Positions 35,501 to 44,833 are shown, counted from the stretch's first letter. The stretch is 64,000 nucleotides of DNA from UBA1368 sp964563125 (GCA_964563125.1 CAZLVY010000002.1:25286-89285); one strand, 5' to 3'. Made by a program: numbers and translations. Notes: generated by a model from the sequence alone, not told the origin.

Positions 35501-36868
35501 CTAATTGTTTAAAGCATGAATAGGCGCAGGGATCCTGCCTTGTCTATTAATAAAAGCAGTAGATGAGAACAGGCTTACTGCCATAACCGGTGCCCTTCCC
35601 AGTAATCCGCCAAATTCCACCCAATCTCCTACCTTCTTACCCGGAGCAGGTATGAGTCTAACTGCGGTAGTCTTTCGGTTTATCATTCCTATCGCTGCTT
35701 CATCAGCAATAATACCGGAAATAGTTGAGGCTGGTGTATCTCCAGGTATTGCAATCATATCAAGACCCACTGAACAAACGCATGTCATGGCTTCCAGTTT
35801 GTCTATGTTTAAAGCCCCGGCAACAACAGATTCCATCATGCCTGCATCTTCACTAACCGGTATAAAAGCACCTGACAGACCGCCTACATTGGAAGATGCC
35901 ATGGCGCCGCCTTTTTTTACCGCATCATTTAACATGGCCAGGGCAGCAGTACTCCCATGAGCACCGACCTTCTCCAGGCCCATTGACATTAGTATATCTG
36001 CTACACTATCACCGATAGCAGGTGTAGGTGCCAGAGAAACATCGACAATACCAAATGGCACTCCTAATCTTTCTGATGCTGCCTTTCCAACTAACTCACC
36101 CATACGGGTTATTTTAAAAGCAGTATTTTTTATAATACTGGCTAAATCGCCAAAACTTGCATCAGGATGTTTTTTAACCGCATTTAATATTACTCCCGGT
36201 CCACTTATACCAATATTGATTATTGATTCTGCTTCTCCTATGCCGTGGAAGGCTCCCGCCATAAAAGGATTATCCTCAACTGCATTGCAAAATATAACCA
36301 GTTTTGCACATCCCAGTCCATTCCGGTCACCTGTCAGTTCTGCAGTTTCTTTTATTATTATTCCCATTTGATAAACGGCATCCATATTTATTCCGGCTTT
36401 GCTGGTACCAATGTTCACTGAAGCACATACTCTCTCAGTAGTTGCCAGTGTTTCAGGTATCGCTTCAATTAAAGCCCGGTCACCATTGCTGTAACCTTTG
36501 TGCACCAGGGCCGTAAAACCACCGATAAAATTAACTCCTACATCCTGCGCTGCCTTGTCCAGATAGCGGCCAATTATAACCATGTCGTCGCGGGAAAGTC
36601 CATTACCAACAATAGATACCGGCGATACTGCTATTCTTTTATTAATTATAGGTATTCCATATAACTTTTCGATTTCATCACCGACTTTTACGAGATTTTT
36701 CGCGTAGTCAGTTATTTTGGCATAAACTTTTTCACCTGTTTTGATACCATCGCTGTCACGGCAATCCTGAATGTTGATTCCCATGGTAATAGTTCTTATA
36801 TCAAGGTTTTCAGTTTGCACCATTTTAATAGTTTCCATTATTTCATCTTTGCTGATACTAAATGGCAT
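35501..36868 (-). CDS. UPF0210 (PFL2-like) family protein
   Basis: The 455-residue protein matches UPF0210/DUF711, a family with a pyruvate formate-lyase-like barrel fold but no established reaction. I see no C-terminal glycyl-radical motif, so radical chemistry is unlikely. ATG 36868 with AGGGGTG upstream is preferred to the longer frame starting at 36904. It directly follows an ACT-domain gene (54 nt), a pairing conserved in many Firmicutes and archaea; the ACT protein may be its ligand-binding partner. Both follow ileS. Confidence 0.88.
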   Translation of the reverse strand: MPFSISKDEIMETIKMVQTENLDIRTITMGINIQDCRDSDGIKTGEKVYAKITDYAKNLVKVGDEIEKLYGIPIINKRIAVSPVSIVGNGLSRDDMVIIGRYLDKAAQDVGVNFIGGFTALVHKGYSNGDRALIEAIPETLATTERVCASVNIGTSKAGINMDAVYQMGIIIKETAELTGDRNGLGCAKLVIFCNAVEDNPFMAGAFHGIGEAESIINIGISGPGVILNAVKKHPDASFGDLASIIKNTAFKITRMGELVGKAASERLGVPFGIVDVSLAPTPAIGDSVADILMSMGLEKVGAHGSTAALAMLNDAVKKGGAMASSNVGGLSGAFIPVSEDAGMMESVVAGALNIDKLEAMTCVCSVGLDMIAIPGDTPASTISGIIADEAAIGMINRKTTAVRLIPAPGKKVGDWVEFGGLLGRAPVMAVSLFSSTAFINRQGRIPAPIHALNN

Positions 36869-36922
36869 TATTTTCACCCCTTTTATGTAACAAGGGGAAG
36901 ACATGCTTCCCCCATTACAGTT

Positions 36923-37204
36923 CTATATGCGATGCATAAATTTAAATATATCTTCATGTTGGACAGTTATTTCCAGGTGCAGTGGTTCTCCCTGCTCTTG
37001 CAGAAGTCTTTTCAGCTCTCCTACGTCTAACTGACTGCCGGCAATATCTGCTACCATTATCATAGTAAAAAACCCTTGCAAAATGGTTTGACTGATATCA
37101 AGTATATTAATACTATTTTGCGCCAGTATTGCTGAGACCTTAGCAATGATTCCCACCTGGTCATGCCCTAAAACGGTGATTATTATTTTTTCAGTTTCCT
37201 CCAA
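36923..37204 (-). CDS. ACT domain protein (UPF0237 family)
   Basis: The 93-residue protein is a single ACT domain (IIITVLGHDQVGIIAKVSAILAQ, then NINILDISQTILQG). ACT domains bind amino acids and regulate partner enzymes. TTG 37204 is preceded by AGGAGG. It lies 11 nt after ileS and before the UPF0210 gene, so all three may be expressed from the T-box-controlled transcript. Confidence 0.9.
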   Translation of the reverse strand: MEETEKIIITVLGHDQVGIIAKVSAILAQNSINILDISQTILQGFFTMIMVADIAGSQLDVGELKRLLQEQGEPLHLEITVQHEDIFKFMHRI

Positions 37205-37215
37205 AGCGCTTCCTC

Positions 37216-39996
37216 CTAACTGCTTTTCAATGTGTTAACAACCTGTGAGCATCTTTTACATAATGGAGCATCACTGCCCTCGATTACTGATTTTTCAATT
37301 ATCCAGCAGCGCTCACATTTTTCACCTTCCGGAGCTTTTACCGAAACTGCAATACCTTTTACATACTCTAGCTGTACGGCATCAGCATTCACTGCCGCTT
37401 CGTCAGCAATTTCCACTGCTGATACTATAAAAAATTTCTCCAGATTAGCAGTGCTGCGTAATAAGTCAATCCAATTCTGGTCAGCATAAATAGTTACACT
37501 GGCGCCCAGAGAATGACCGATAACTTTTCCAACTCTGGCTTCTTCCAATGCTTTGGTCACTACTTCGCGAACCTGCAGCAGTCTGTCAATTCTTTTTTCC
37601 AGTTCATCATCGATATACTTGTCATTAGGCTGCGGCCATTCCATTAGTTGTATACTATCAGGCTGATGTTCACGCCTTATATGACTCCATATTTCTTCAC
37701 TGGTGAATGATAAAACCGGAGCTAATAATATCACCAGATCATTAATTAATTCATATAAAACTGTTTGGGCAGCCTTTCTTTCCGGATCATCAGGATGCGA
37801 ACAATATAGTTTGTCTTTTAAAATATCAAAATAAATATTGCTCATGTCAATCGTACAAAAATTGTGCACTGAATGAAACGCAACATGGAATTCATGTTGT
37901 TCGTATGCTTGGGTAACTCTGCGCACCAGTTTATCTTTTTTAAGCAATGCCCATTTGTCCAGTTCCGTGAGCATTTCATAATTTACTGTATCTGTTTCAG
38001 GATTAAAATCGAATAAATTACTCAGCATAAAACGACAGGTATTGCGTATCTTCCTATAAGCTTCAGCGCTTTGTTTAATAATATTATTAGAAACCGAAAC
38101 ATCATTACGATAATCGGCTGACGAAACCCAAAGTCTTAAAATATCTGCGCCCATCTGATCAATCATTTTTAAAGGATCAACTACATTGCCTAACGACTTG
38201 GACATTTTCCTTCCTTGTTCATCAACCAGGAAACCATGGGTTAATACTTTTCTATAGGGTGCCGTTCCCCTGATGGCAACCGCAGTTGATAAGGAGGAAT
38301 TAAACCACCCTCTATGCTGATCGCTTCCTTCCAGATACATATCTGCCGGCCAGCTTAATTCTTTATAAGTTTCTAAAACTGCCATATGACTGGAACCAGA
38401 ATCAAACCATACATCCATAATGTCAGTTTCCTTAGTGAAACTCTTACACCCACAACTACATTCAAGTCCTTCAGGTATAAGCTCCTCTGCTTCTTTGGCA
38501 AACCAGATATCGGAGCCATGCTTAGAAAACAAATCACTAATATGTTCAATAGTTTGCTGATTAATAACCGGTTCATTACATGACTGACAATAAAAAATAG
38601 GAATCGGCACCCCCCAGGTCCGTTGCCGGGAAATACACCAGTCACCACGGTCTCTGACCATGTTGTAGATGCGTTCCCTGCCCCAGGCAGGTATCCATTC
38701 AACATTATCAATTGCTGTTAAAGCTGCTTCACGGAACGAATCAATTGAGGCAAACCATTGCTCAGTTGCCCGGTAAATTATTGGATGCTTACAGCGCCAG
38801 CAATAGGGGTATTGATGTTCGATCCGGGACGTCTTAAGCAGCATTTCCTTTTCTCTCAGCAAATCTATAATATGCTTGTTGGCATCAGTAACCAGCATTC
38901 CTGTAAAAGGTGCAGCTTGTTCTGTAAATCTGCCGCTATTATCAACTGGTGAGATAACTTCCAAACCATATTCTTTGCCCACATAAAAGTCATCTTCACC
39001 ATGACCGGGAGCAGTATGGACACATCCGGTTCCTGCTTCTAATGTAACATGTTCGCCGAGAACTATTAAAGAATCGCGGTCGTAGAACGGATGACGGCAA
39101 ACGCATCTTTCCAGAGCTCTGCCTTTAAATTCTTTTATTACTTTATAATTATCCCACTCCAGCTCTGCTGCTACCTGAGTCAGCAAACCTTTTGCCACAA
39201 CGAATTTACTTTCAGCAACTTCTGCTAATACATAATCCAATTTAGCATTTAAACAGATACCGGTATTAGCTGGAATCGTCCATGGTGTAGTGGTCCAGAT
39301 TATAACAAAAGCATCATTAGGTATAACGCCTTTGCCGTCTTTTACCGGGAACTTGACATAAATTGAGGGCGAATTTTTATCATTATATTCAACTTCTGCC
39401 TCAGCCAGAGCAGTTTCGCAATCATAACACCAGTAGACAGGCTTCAGTCCTTTGTATATGTAACCTTTAAGAGCCATGTCACCGAATACTTTAATTTGAA
39501 TTGCTTCAAACTCCGGTTTCAAAGTTAAATAAGGATGATCCCAATCGCCTCTTACACCAAGGCGTTTAAAACCTTCCTTCTGGATTTCTACATATTTCAA
39601 AGCATAATCACGGCAATGTTCTCTGAATTTAACTATATTAGTTTTATTACGGTCTATCCCCAGAGCTTTTATGGCCTGTTGCTCAATAGGCAGTCCATGA
39701 GTGTCCCATCCCGGAATATAAGGAGTGTCATACCCGGTCATTGAATGATATTTAATAATAATATCTTTCAATACTTTATTTAATGTATGTCCTAAATGAA
39801 TGTTGCCGTTAGCATACGGAGGTCCATCGTGCAAAATAAATTTCGGCCGCCCATTATTCTTCTCCTGCACCCGCCCGTAAATATCAGTTTGTTCCCAGAA
39901 ACTTAAAATCTCCGGTTCTTTGGTTGGCAGGTTGGCCCTCATAGGAAATGATGTATTAGGTAAATTTAAAGTATCATCATATTTGCCCTTGCCCAT
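37216..39996 (-). CDS. ileS: Isoleucyl-tRNA synthetase
   Basis: IleRS charges tRNA-Ile and edits valine. The 926-residue protein has the HIGH-type motif HLGH (67-70) in YANGNIHLGHTLNKVLKD, KMSKS near residue 600 (GRKMSKSLGN), the CP1 editing domain between them and a C-terminal zinc finger (CERC ... CKRC). It is of the bacterial type (IleS1). Expression is controlled by the T-box leader just upstream. Confidence 0.97.
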   Translation of the reverse strand: MGKGKYDDTLNLPNTSFPMRANLPTKEPEILSFWEQTDIYGRVQEKNNGRPKFILHDGPPYANGNIHLGHTLNKVLKDIIIKYHSMTGYDTPYIPGWDTHGLPIEQQAIKALGIDRNKTNIVKFREHCRDYALKYVEIQKEGFKRLGVRGDWDHPYLTLKPEFEAIQIKVFGDMALKGYIYKGLKPVYWCYDCETALAEAEVEYNDKNSPSIYVKFPVKDGKGVIPNDAFVIIWTTTPWTIPANTGICLNAKLDYVLAEVAESKFVVAKGLLTQVAAELEWDNYKVIKEFKGRALERCVCRHPFYDRDSLIVLGEHVTLEAGTGCVHTAPGHGEDDFYVGKEYGLEVISPVDNSGRFTEQAAPFTGMLVTDANKHIIDLLREKEMLLKTSRIEHQYPYCWRCKHPIIYRATEQWFASIDSFREAALTAIDNVEWIPAWGRERIYNMVRDRGDWCISRQRTWGVPIPIFYCQSCNEPVINQQTIEHISDLFSKHGSDIWFAKEAEELIPEGLECSCGCKSFTKETDIMDVWFDSGSSHMAVLETYKELSWPADMYLEGSDQHRGWFNSSLSTAVAIRGTAPYRKVLTHGFLVDEQGRKMSKSLGNVVDPLKMIDQMGADILRLWVSSADYRNDVSVSNNIIKQSAEAYRKIRNTCRFMLSNLFDFNPETDTVNYEMLTELDKWALLKKDKLVRRVTQAYEQHEFHVAFHSVHNFCTIDMSNIYFDILKDKLYCSHPDDPERKAAQTVLYELINDLVILLAPVLSFTSEEIWSHIRREHQPDSIQLMEWPQPNDKYIDDELEKRIDRLLQVREVVTKALEEARVGKVIGHSLGASVTIYADQNWIDLLRSTANLEKFFIVSAVEIADEAAVNADAVQLEYVKGIAVSVKAPEGEKCERCWIIEKSVIEGSDAPLCKRCSQVVNTLKSS

Positions 39997-40037
39997 TTAA
40001 TCAATCACCTCATTAATTAGTTTTTTGTATTAAAAAT

Positions 40038-40262
40038 AAAAAAACACCTTCATCCCCAGGGACGAAAGGTATTCTTCCGCGGTACCACCCTAATAGCATC
40101 AGTTATGATGCCTCTCAAGCTTTTAACGCAAGCAACGTTCAAACCTGTTTTATTTCGGAATGAAAGCTCCCGGGTGATTTTTGACGAAGTAACAATAATC
40201 TGGCTTACACCTTCCCAGACTCGCTTGATATTTGTCTTTCTCGCCTACTGTCCCGATCTCAG
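40038..40262 (-). ncRNA. T-box leader of ileS
   Basis: On the minus strand the conserved T-box sequence AGGGTGGTACCGCGGA (40075-40090) pairs with uncharged tRNA-Ile. It precedes a terminator stem (GGTGTTTTTTTA end at about 40038-40070). Upstream are an AGTAGG-like box and the stem I region containing AATATCAAG, where ATC fits an isoleucine specifier codon. A TATAAT -10 lies at 40271-40276. The leader allows ileS transcription when tRNA-Ile is uncharged. Confidence 0.92.
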
Positions 40263-40410
40263 CTGGTCATATTATAAATTTATCTTTAAAAAATCGTTTT
40301 AATTTTAGCATATAGGTTTATTCTAAACAACTATTTAACCGCTTTCTAAAGTAACTTTAAATAGCTGCTAATTACTCGATTTTCCTGGTAGACAGATGGA
40401 TCGCGTAAAC

Positions 40411-40615
40411 TTGAGTCGATCATGTCGCTTTACTCCGCTGTCGGCCGGTCTCCACTAATCTGACTGCACAAATTATGACTTTATAGAAAGTCTGGCAAAG
40501 TACAAAGGCTTAATTCGCATAAGCCCGCCTTACCCTCCTTGCACCCTCCGGGCACTACAATGCTCCCGATGGTCGCTAATAAGGATGCTTGAGCAAAGCG
40601 CCATGCTCTCCTCAA
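40411..40615. repeat. MITE-like element, copy B (composite)
   Basis: This 205-bp copy is in the opposite orientation to copy A. Its terminal inverted repeats are TTGAGTCGATCATGTCGCTT (from 40411) and GCGCCATGCTCTCCTCAA (to 40615). It shares the interior blocks with copy A and carries an extra segment of about 46 bp (40541-40586). That insert contains GCACCCTCCGGGCAC followed by GCTCCC, closely similar to the insertion in palindrome unit 3 at 1355-1386. The region 40320-40653 holds no gene. Confidence 0.75.
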
Positions 40616-40653
40616 ACTATGTGAATAGTTGTACCATTCTCTAATATTTCTCT

Positions 40654-41301
40654 TTAGTTTATTATTTTTCCGCATTTTTGGTTTATTATACATTCCTGGC
40701 AGTTAGGATTGCGTGCTTTGCAGATCTGCCGGCCATGGGCAATAAAAATATGATGAGCTTCACTCCACAAATCTTCCGGGATTAACTGTTTTAAGCCCAT
40801 TTCAGTTTTTTCCGGGTTTTTGGCAGATACCAGGCCAATCCTGTTTACTACCCGGTGGACATGAGTATCTACCCCTAAGCCTGGTTGGTTAAAGCCTACC
40901 GCTTTAATTACATTTGCGGATTTTCTTCCTACACCGGGCAGCGTTAGTAATTCATTAAAATCAGAGGGTACCCTGCCATTATATTTCTCATTAATAACCT
41001 GAGCTAATTTTTTAATATTGCGAGCTTTGGTTCTGAATAAACCTACCCCATGAATTATTTTCTCTAAGGTATTAATATCCATTTCAGCAATTTTAGCTGC
41101 TGTATTATAGTCTTTAAATAATTTTTCGGTCACTGTATTTACCTGATTGTCTGTAGACTGCGCCGATAAAACAACCGCTACCATAAGTTCAAATACACTG
41201 TTATATTTCAAGCTGGTTTTGGTGTCCGGGTATTCTTCTTTGAGGTTTTCAAATATTTCTAATGCATATTTCTGATCTATTTTTTCCGCACTCCTAATCA
41301 T
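40654..41301 (-). CDS. nth: Endonuclease III
   Basis: Nth is a DNA glycosylase/AP lyase that removes oxidised pyrimidines in base excision repair. The 215-residue protein has the helix-hairpin-helix LPGVGRKSANVI with catalytic Lys127, the aspartate Asp145 in GVDTHVHR and the [4Fe-4S] cluster cysteines 194, 201, 204 and 210 (C-x6-C-x2-C-x5-C). It is a single gene flanked by two repeat copies. Confidence 0.96.
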   Translation of the reverse strand: MIRSAEKIDQKYALEIFENLKEEYPDTKTSLKYNSVFELMVAVVLSAQSTDNQVNTVTEKLFKDYNTAAKIAEMDINTLEKIIHGVGLFRTKARNIKKLAQVINEKYNGRVPSDFNELLTLPGVGRKSANVIKAVGFNQPGLGVDTHVHRVVNRIGLVSAKNPEKTEMGLKQLIPEDLWSEAHHIFIAHGRQICKARNPNCQECIINQKCGKIIN

Positions 41302-41327
41302 TTGTTAAAATAACTTCCCCTCTTGAA

Positions 41328-41368
41328 TTGAATCAAGCATGCGGAGTAAAGCGCCATGATTGACTCAA
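41328..41368. repeat. MITE-like element, deletion derivative
   Basis: The sequence TTGAATCAAGCATG is joined directly to GCGGAGTAAAGCGCCATGAT and TGACTCAA. The right part matches the right end of copies A and B, and the left part resembles the left terminal repeat. It looks like a copy that lost its interior. It lies between nth and the ABC importer genes. Confidence 0.55.
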
Positions 41369-41386
41369 ACACCCAGTCCCCTCAGC

Positions 41387-42109
41387 TTATAATACTTTAC
41401 TCAAAAAAGACTGGGTTCTGGGGTTTTGGGGATTATCAAACAATTGGGTGGGCAGGCCTTCTTCTACAATAAGACCTTCGTCCATAAACAGTACCCTGTC
41501 ACCAACTTCGCGGGCAAACCCCATTTCATGAGTAACAACTACCATAGTCATGCCCTCATAAGCCAAATCCTTCATAACTGCCAGTACTTCGCCCACCATT
41601 TCAGGGTCCAGACTGGAGGTTGGTTCATCAAATAACATTGCCTTGGGCTGCATAGCCAGTGCCCGGGCAATTGCTACCCGCTGTTTTTGCCCGCCCGATA
41701 GCTGCGCCGGGTAAACAGATGCTTTATCGCTTAGTCCTACCTTACGCAGTAATTCATAAGCCATGTCATTGGCTATCTTTTTATCCATACCTTTAATACG
41801 TATAGGTGCCATAGTAACATTTTGCAGTGTGGTTCTATGGGGAAACAGGTTAAACAATTGAAAAACCATTCCTACCTGCTGTCTGACCTTATTAATATCT
41901 GTTTTAGGATTAGTCAGTTCCTGGCCGTCAATAAATATTTGTCCCGAATCAACTTGTTCAAGCTGGTTTATACATCTTAAAAAAGTACTTTTGCCGGAAC
42001 CGCTAGGGCCAATAACACATACTACTTCACGAGGTTCTACTCTGCAGTTTATACCTTTTAAAACTTTGAGGTGACCAAAACTTTTATATAAATCTCTTAC
42101 TTCAATCAT
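41387..42109 (-). CDS. Polar amino acid ABC transporter ATP-binding protein
   Basis: The 240-residue ATPase has Walker A GPSGSGKST (34-42), signature LSGGQKQRVAIARAL, Walker B AMLFDEPTSSLDPE and the FPHRTTLQNV block of the GlnQ/HisP family. It drives uptake of a polar amino acid with the permease and binding protein encoded upstream. Its ATG overlaps the permease stop by 4 nt. Confidence 0.93.
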   Translation of the reverse strand: MIEVRDLYKSFGHLKVLKGINCRVEPREVVCVIGPSGSGKSTFLRCINQLEQVDSGQIFIDGQELTNPKTDINKVRQQVGMVFQLFNLFPHRTTLQNVTMAPIRIKGMDKKIANDMAYELLRKVGLSDKASVYPAQLSGGQKQRVAIARALAMQPKAMLFDEPTSSLDPEMVGEVLAVMKDLAYEGMTMVVVTHEMGFAREVGDRVLFMDEGLIVEEGLPTQLFDNPQNPRTQSFLSKVL

Positions 42110-42819
42110 TCAGTTGCTAATCTCCTTTCAGCATAGTCACCCAAAACTGATAAGATCTTAGTCATTACTAAATAAATAAGGGCAACGCCCCCCCATACCC
42201 AGACAGCTTCATAATAAGTGGAATAAACCAGTCTGCCCCGCTGGGTAAGTTCCTCAGCAGCTATAGCTGATACTAAGGAAGTGTCTTTAAGCAGCATTAT
42301 AAACTCATTAATTAAGGGAGGTATTACTATCTTATAAGCTTGCGGGAGTATAACCAATAACATTGCCTGCGGATAATTCATTCCCAAGGAACGTGCCGCC
42401 TCCATCTGGCCCTTATCAACTGCCTGAATACCTGCTCTTACAATTTCAGCAATATATGCTCCGCTGTTAAGTGAGCAGGTAATAACCGCAGCTTCAAACG
42501 GGGATGGTTTATCCATAATTAATGGCAAAACGCCGAAATACATAAGCAGGATTTGCACAAATAAAGGAGTGCCACGGAAAAAATCTATATAAACCGCAGC
42601 GAAAAAGCGCATTATACGGCTGCTGGAGAGTTTGAACAAACCGAAGAACAAACCGAGCAGCATACCAAAAGCTACCGATAATGCAGTTATTTTTAGTGTT
42701 AGTAAAGCTCCTTCTAATAGATACAATAAATGAGAAGAGAGAACAACATATCCCCTGATGCTCATAAAATAGTCGTAAATACTGGTGCCAGTTATTATAT
42801 TCAGTGCTGTAAAAAACAT
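42106..42819 (-). CDS. Polar amino acid ABC transporter permease
   Basis: The 237-residue protein is a HisM/GlnP-type permease with about five membrane helices, the start block GALLTLKITALSVAFGMLLG and the EAA-loop EAARSLGMNYPQAMLLVILPQA. It is 68 nt from the binding-protein gene with a hairpin between, and overlaps the ATPase gene. Confidence 0.92.
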   Translation of the reverse strand: MFFTALNIITGTSIYDYFMSIRGYVVLSSHLLYLLEGALLTLKITALSVAFGMLLGLFFGLFKLSSSRIMRFFAAVYIDFFRGTPLFVQILLMYFGVLPLIMDKPSPFEAAVITCSLNSGAYIAEIVRAGIQAVDKGQMEAARSLGMNYPQAMLLVILPQAYKIVIPPLINEFIMLLKDTSLVSAIAAEELTQRGRLVYSTYYEAVWVWGGVALIYLVMTKILSVLGDYAERRLATE

Positions 42820-42844
42820 AAATTATATCCTTTTTAAAAAATAT

Positions 42845-42871
42845 AAAAGCGCGAGTTATGCCCGCGCTTTT
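42845..42871 (-). terminator. Intercistronic hairpin after binding-protein gene
   Basis: AAAAGCGCG and CGCGCTTTT pair perfectly around a 9-nt loop, followed by TATATTTTTTAA on the minus strand. It sits after the solute-binding protein gene, as partial terminators or 3'-end stabilisers often do, so that the binding protein is made in excess. Confidence 0.65.
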
Positions 42872-42887
42872 AGAGACAGGCTAAGTA

Positions 42888-43667
42888 TTATTTTTTGAAC
42901 CATTCATCATATATTTTATCATAAGTTCCGTCATCTTTTATTTTTTGTAAACCTTCATTTAGTTTGTTAGTCAGTTCAGTATTGCCTTTCTTTACTGCAA
43001 TGCCATAAGTATCTTCAGCAGCGAATACTTCTCCGACTGTTTTTACTTTATCTTTGCCTTCGGTATCAACATAATAAATGGTAACCGGGTGGTCATTTAT
43101 TACAGCTTCAACAACACCATTTTCCAGTGCCATATATGCTTCACCAGTACTGTTGAATATACTTACTTCTGTAGTTGCATCCTTTTCTTTTACACCATTA
43201 CATGCATCTGCACCGGTAGTTCCTATCTGAGCAGCAATCTTTTTACCTTCCAGATCTTCCAAGCCATTAATAGTGTCATTATCAGATTTTACAGCAATAA
43301 TAAGTCCAGCTTGAAAATAGGGTTCGGAAAAATCAATTGATTCCATACGTTCTTCAGTTATTGATATAGCAGAAATAGCACAATCTATTTGACCAGTTTG
43401 AATTGCTGGGATTAATGCATCGAAACCAAGACTGTTAATTTCCAATTCCATATTCTGAGCTTCTGCAATAGCTTTGATCAAGTCCATGTCAAAGCCCACA
43501 TATTCGCCACCTTCCATAAACTCCATAGGTGGGAAGGTAGTTTCAGCACCTACTACCAACTTTGTTTTGGTTTGCTCAGCATCTTGTCCACCGCCACAAC
43601 CGACGGCACTAAAGATTAATCCCATAATAAGCAGACCGAATAAAATCAACCTAACTTTTTTACTCAT
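42888..43667 (-). CDS. Polar amino acid ABC transporter substrate-binding lipoprotein
   Basis: The 259-residue protein has a lipoprotein signal (MSKKVRLILFGLLIMGLIF then SAVGC) and an SBP_bac_3 domain starting KLVVGAETTFPPMEF, with YVGFDMDLIKAIAEA and GLQKIKDDGTYDKIYDEWF. It is anchored outside the membrane and captures the substrate, possibly glutamine or another polar amino acid; ligand identity cannot be read. ATG 43667 with AGGAG upstream is preferred over GTG 43679, which overlaps the ribosome site. Confidence 0.92.
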   Translation of the reverse strand: MSKKVRLILFGLLIMGLIFSAVGCGGGQDAEQTKTKLVVGAETTFPPMEFMEGGEYVGFDMDLIKAIAEAQNMELEINSLGFDALIPAIQTGQIDCAISAISITEERMESIDFSEPYFQAGLIIAVKSDNDTINGLEDLEGKKIAAQIGTTGADACNGVKEKDATTEVSIFNSTGEAYMALENGVVEAVINDHPVTIYYVDTEGKDKVKTVGEVFAAEDTYGIAVKKGNTELTNKLNEGLQKIKDDGTYDKIYDEWFKK

Positions 43668-43715
43668 TAAACCTATCACTCCTTTACTTTCTTCAAAAAT
43701 TCTTCTCCCTTACAC

Positions 43716-43755
43716 ATTATAACGATATTATAACGAGTTATGAATTAATCGACAA
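43716..43755 (-). promoter_or_regulatory. SigA-type promoter of the amino acid importer
   Basis: On the minus strand TTGTCG (43750-43755) is separated by exactly 17 nt from TATAAT (43727-43732). A second TATAAT lies at 43716-43721, making an 11-bp direct repeat of the -10 region. It is upstream of the binding-protein gene. Confidence 0.65.
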
Positions 43756-43872
43756 TGTTAAATTCAAATATTTAGTATACATAGCTCATATCTCAAGTAT
43801 AATGGCAAACTTTATGCTTATAAAATAATTTAAAAAAGTATAATTATTCATTCTGAAAGCGTAATTGATTAC

Positions 43873-43901
43873 TTGGTTAGCTTTCCCAGAAGAATTATGC
43901 T
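43873..43901 (+). promoter_or_regulatory. SigA-type promoter of the DMT transporter gene
   Basis: TTGGTT (43873-43878) and TATGCT (43896-43901) are 17 nt apart and about 42 nt before the start codon at 43943. It is the best promoter match in this divergent region. Confidence 0.55.
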
Positions 43902-43942
43902 AAACTATTGCGGTTAATATATAAGAAAAAGAGGTCACATTA

Positions 43943-44833
43943 TTGTCAAACTTTAGCCAACGATCTCAAGCTGAACTGGCTATTCTATTAGTCGCTATTA
44001 TTTGGGGAATAACTTTTGTGGTAGTTAAAGAAGCCCTGTCCGATATCGGACCTTTTTTATTTCTGGCCATACGCTTTATTATTGCCTTTTTTGTTCTGGC
44101 TCTGCTTTCCTTTCATAACATAAGACAAATTAGAAAAACCACCGTGCTTGCCGGATGTCTCCTGGGGTTTTTTCTTTTTATCGGCTATATATTTCAAACC
44201 GTAGGTCTTAAATACACTACTTCTTCTCACGCCGGATTCATTACTGGTGTAAGTGTAGTTTTAGTGCCTATAATCTATGCAATCATAAATCGCACCTGGC
44301 CTACTCTTAAAACTGCTTTTACTGTTATGCTGGCGATTACAGGTCTATTCTTTATGTCAGTTCCAGACAATTCATTTACATTAGCATATGGTGATTTCCT
44401 GGTCTTGATTTGTGCCTTTGGTTTTGCTCTGCATATTGTGTTTGTAGACCGCTATTCACATAAGCATAATCCAGTAGCCATAACCGGAGTGCAAATACTT
44501 TTTGTAGGATTAGTTTGTCTGGTTATGGGATTATTTATTGAACCTATTCCCAGGAGTTTATCCGCTAATACTATTGTGGCAATTTTTATAACCGCTGTTT
44601 TTGCTACTGCTCTAGCCTTTCTTATTCAAAATGCTTTGCAAAAATACAGTACTCCATCAAGATTTGCCATTGTTTTAACTACTGAGCCGGTATTTGCTGC
44701 TCTGGCCGGTTATTTGTGGGCAAATGAGGTTTTTTCAATCCGTACTTTGATAGGTGCCGGTCTCATACTTCTTTCCATGCTCATTTCAATATTAGTACGC
44801 AAGCCCAAAAATCTGGTTGGTACTACCCATTAG
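43943..44833 (+). CDS. EamA-family drug/metabolite transporter
   Basis: The 296-residue protein has ten predicted membrane helices in two EamA repeats (first ending SFHNIRQIRK, second starting near residue 150). The family exports amino acids or other metabolites, or takes up solutes; no substrate can be assigned. The start is TTG 43943 after GAGGT. It is divergent from the amino acid importer and followed after 63 nt by an MBL hydrolase. Confidence 0.88.
   Translation: MSNFSQRSQAELAILLVAIIWGITFVVVKEALSDIGPFLFLAIRFIIAFFVLALLSFHNIRQIRKTTVLAGCLLGFFLFIGYIFQTVGLKYTTSSHAGFITGVSVVLVPIIYAIINRTWPTLKTAFTVMLAITGLFFMSVPDNSFTLAYGDFLVLICAFGFALHIVFVDRYSHKHNPVAITGVQILFVGLVCLVMGLFIEPIPRSLSANTIVAIFITAVFATALAFLIQNALQKYSTPSRFAIVLTTEPVFAALAGYLWANEVFSIRTLIGAGLILLSMLISILVRKPKNLVGTTH

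Noticed and set aside
40481..40693. 70-residue minus-strand open frame near nth
   Set aside because: It lies mostly inside the MITE-like copy B and overlaps the nth C-terminus, with no family signature.
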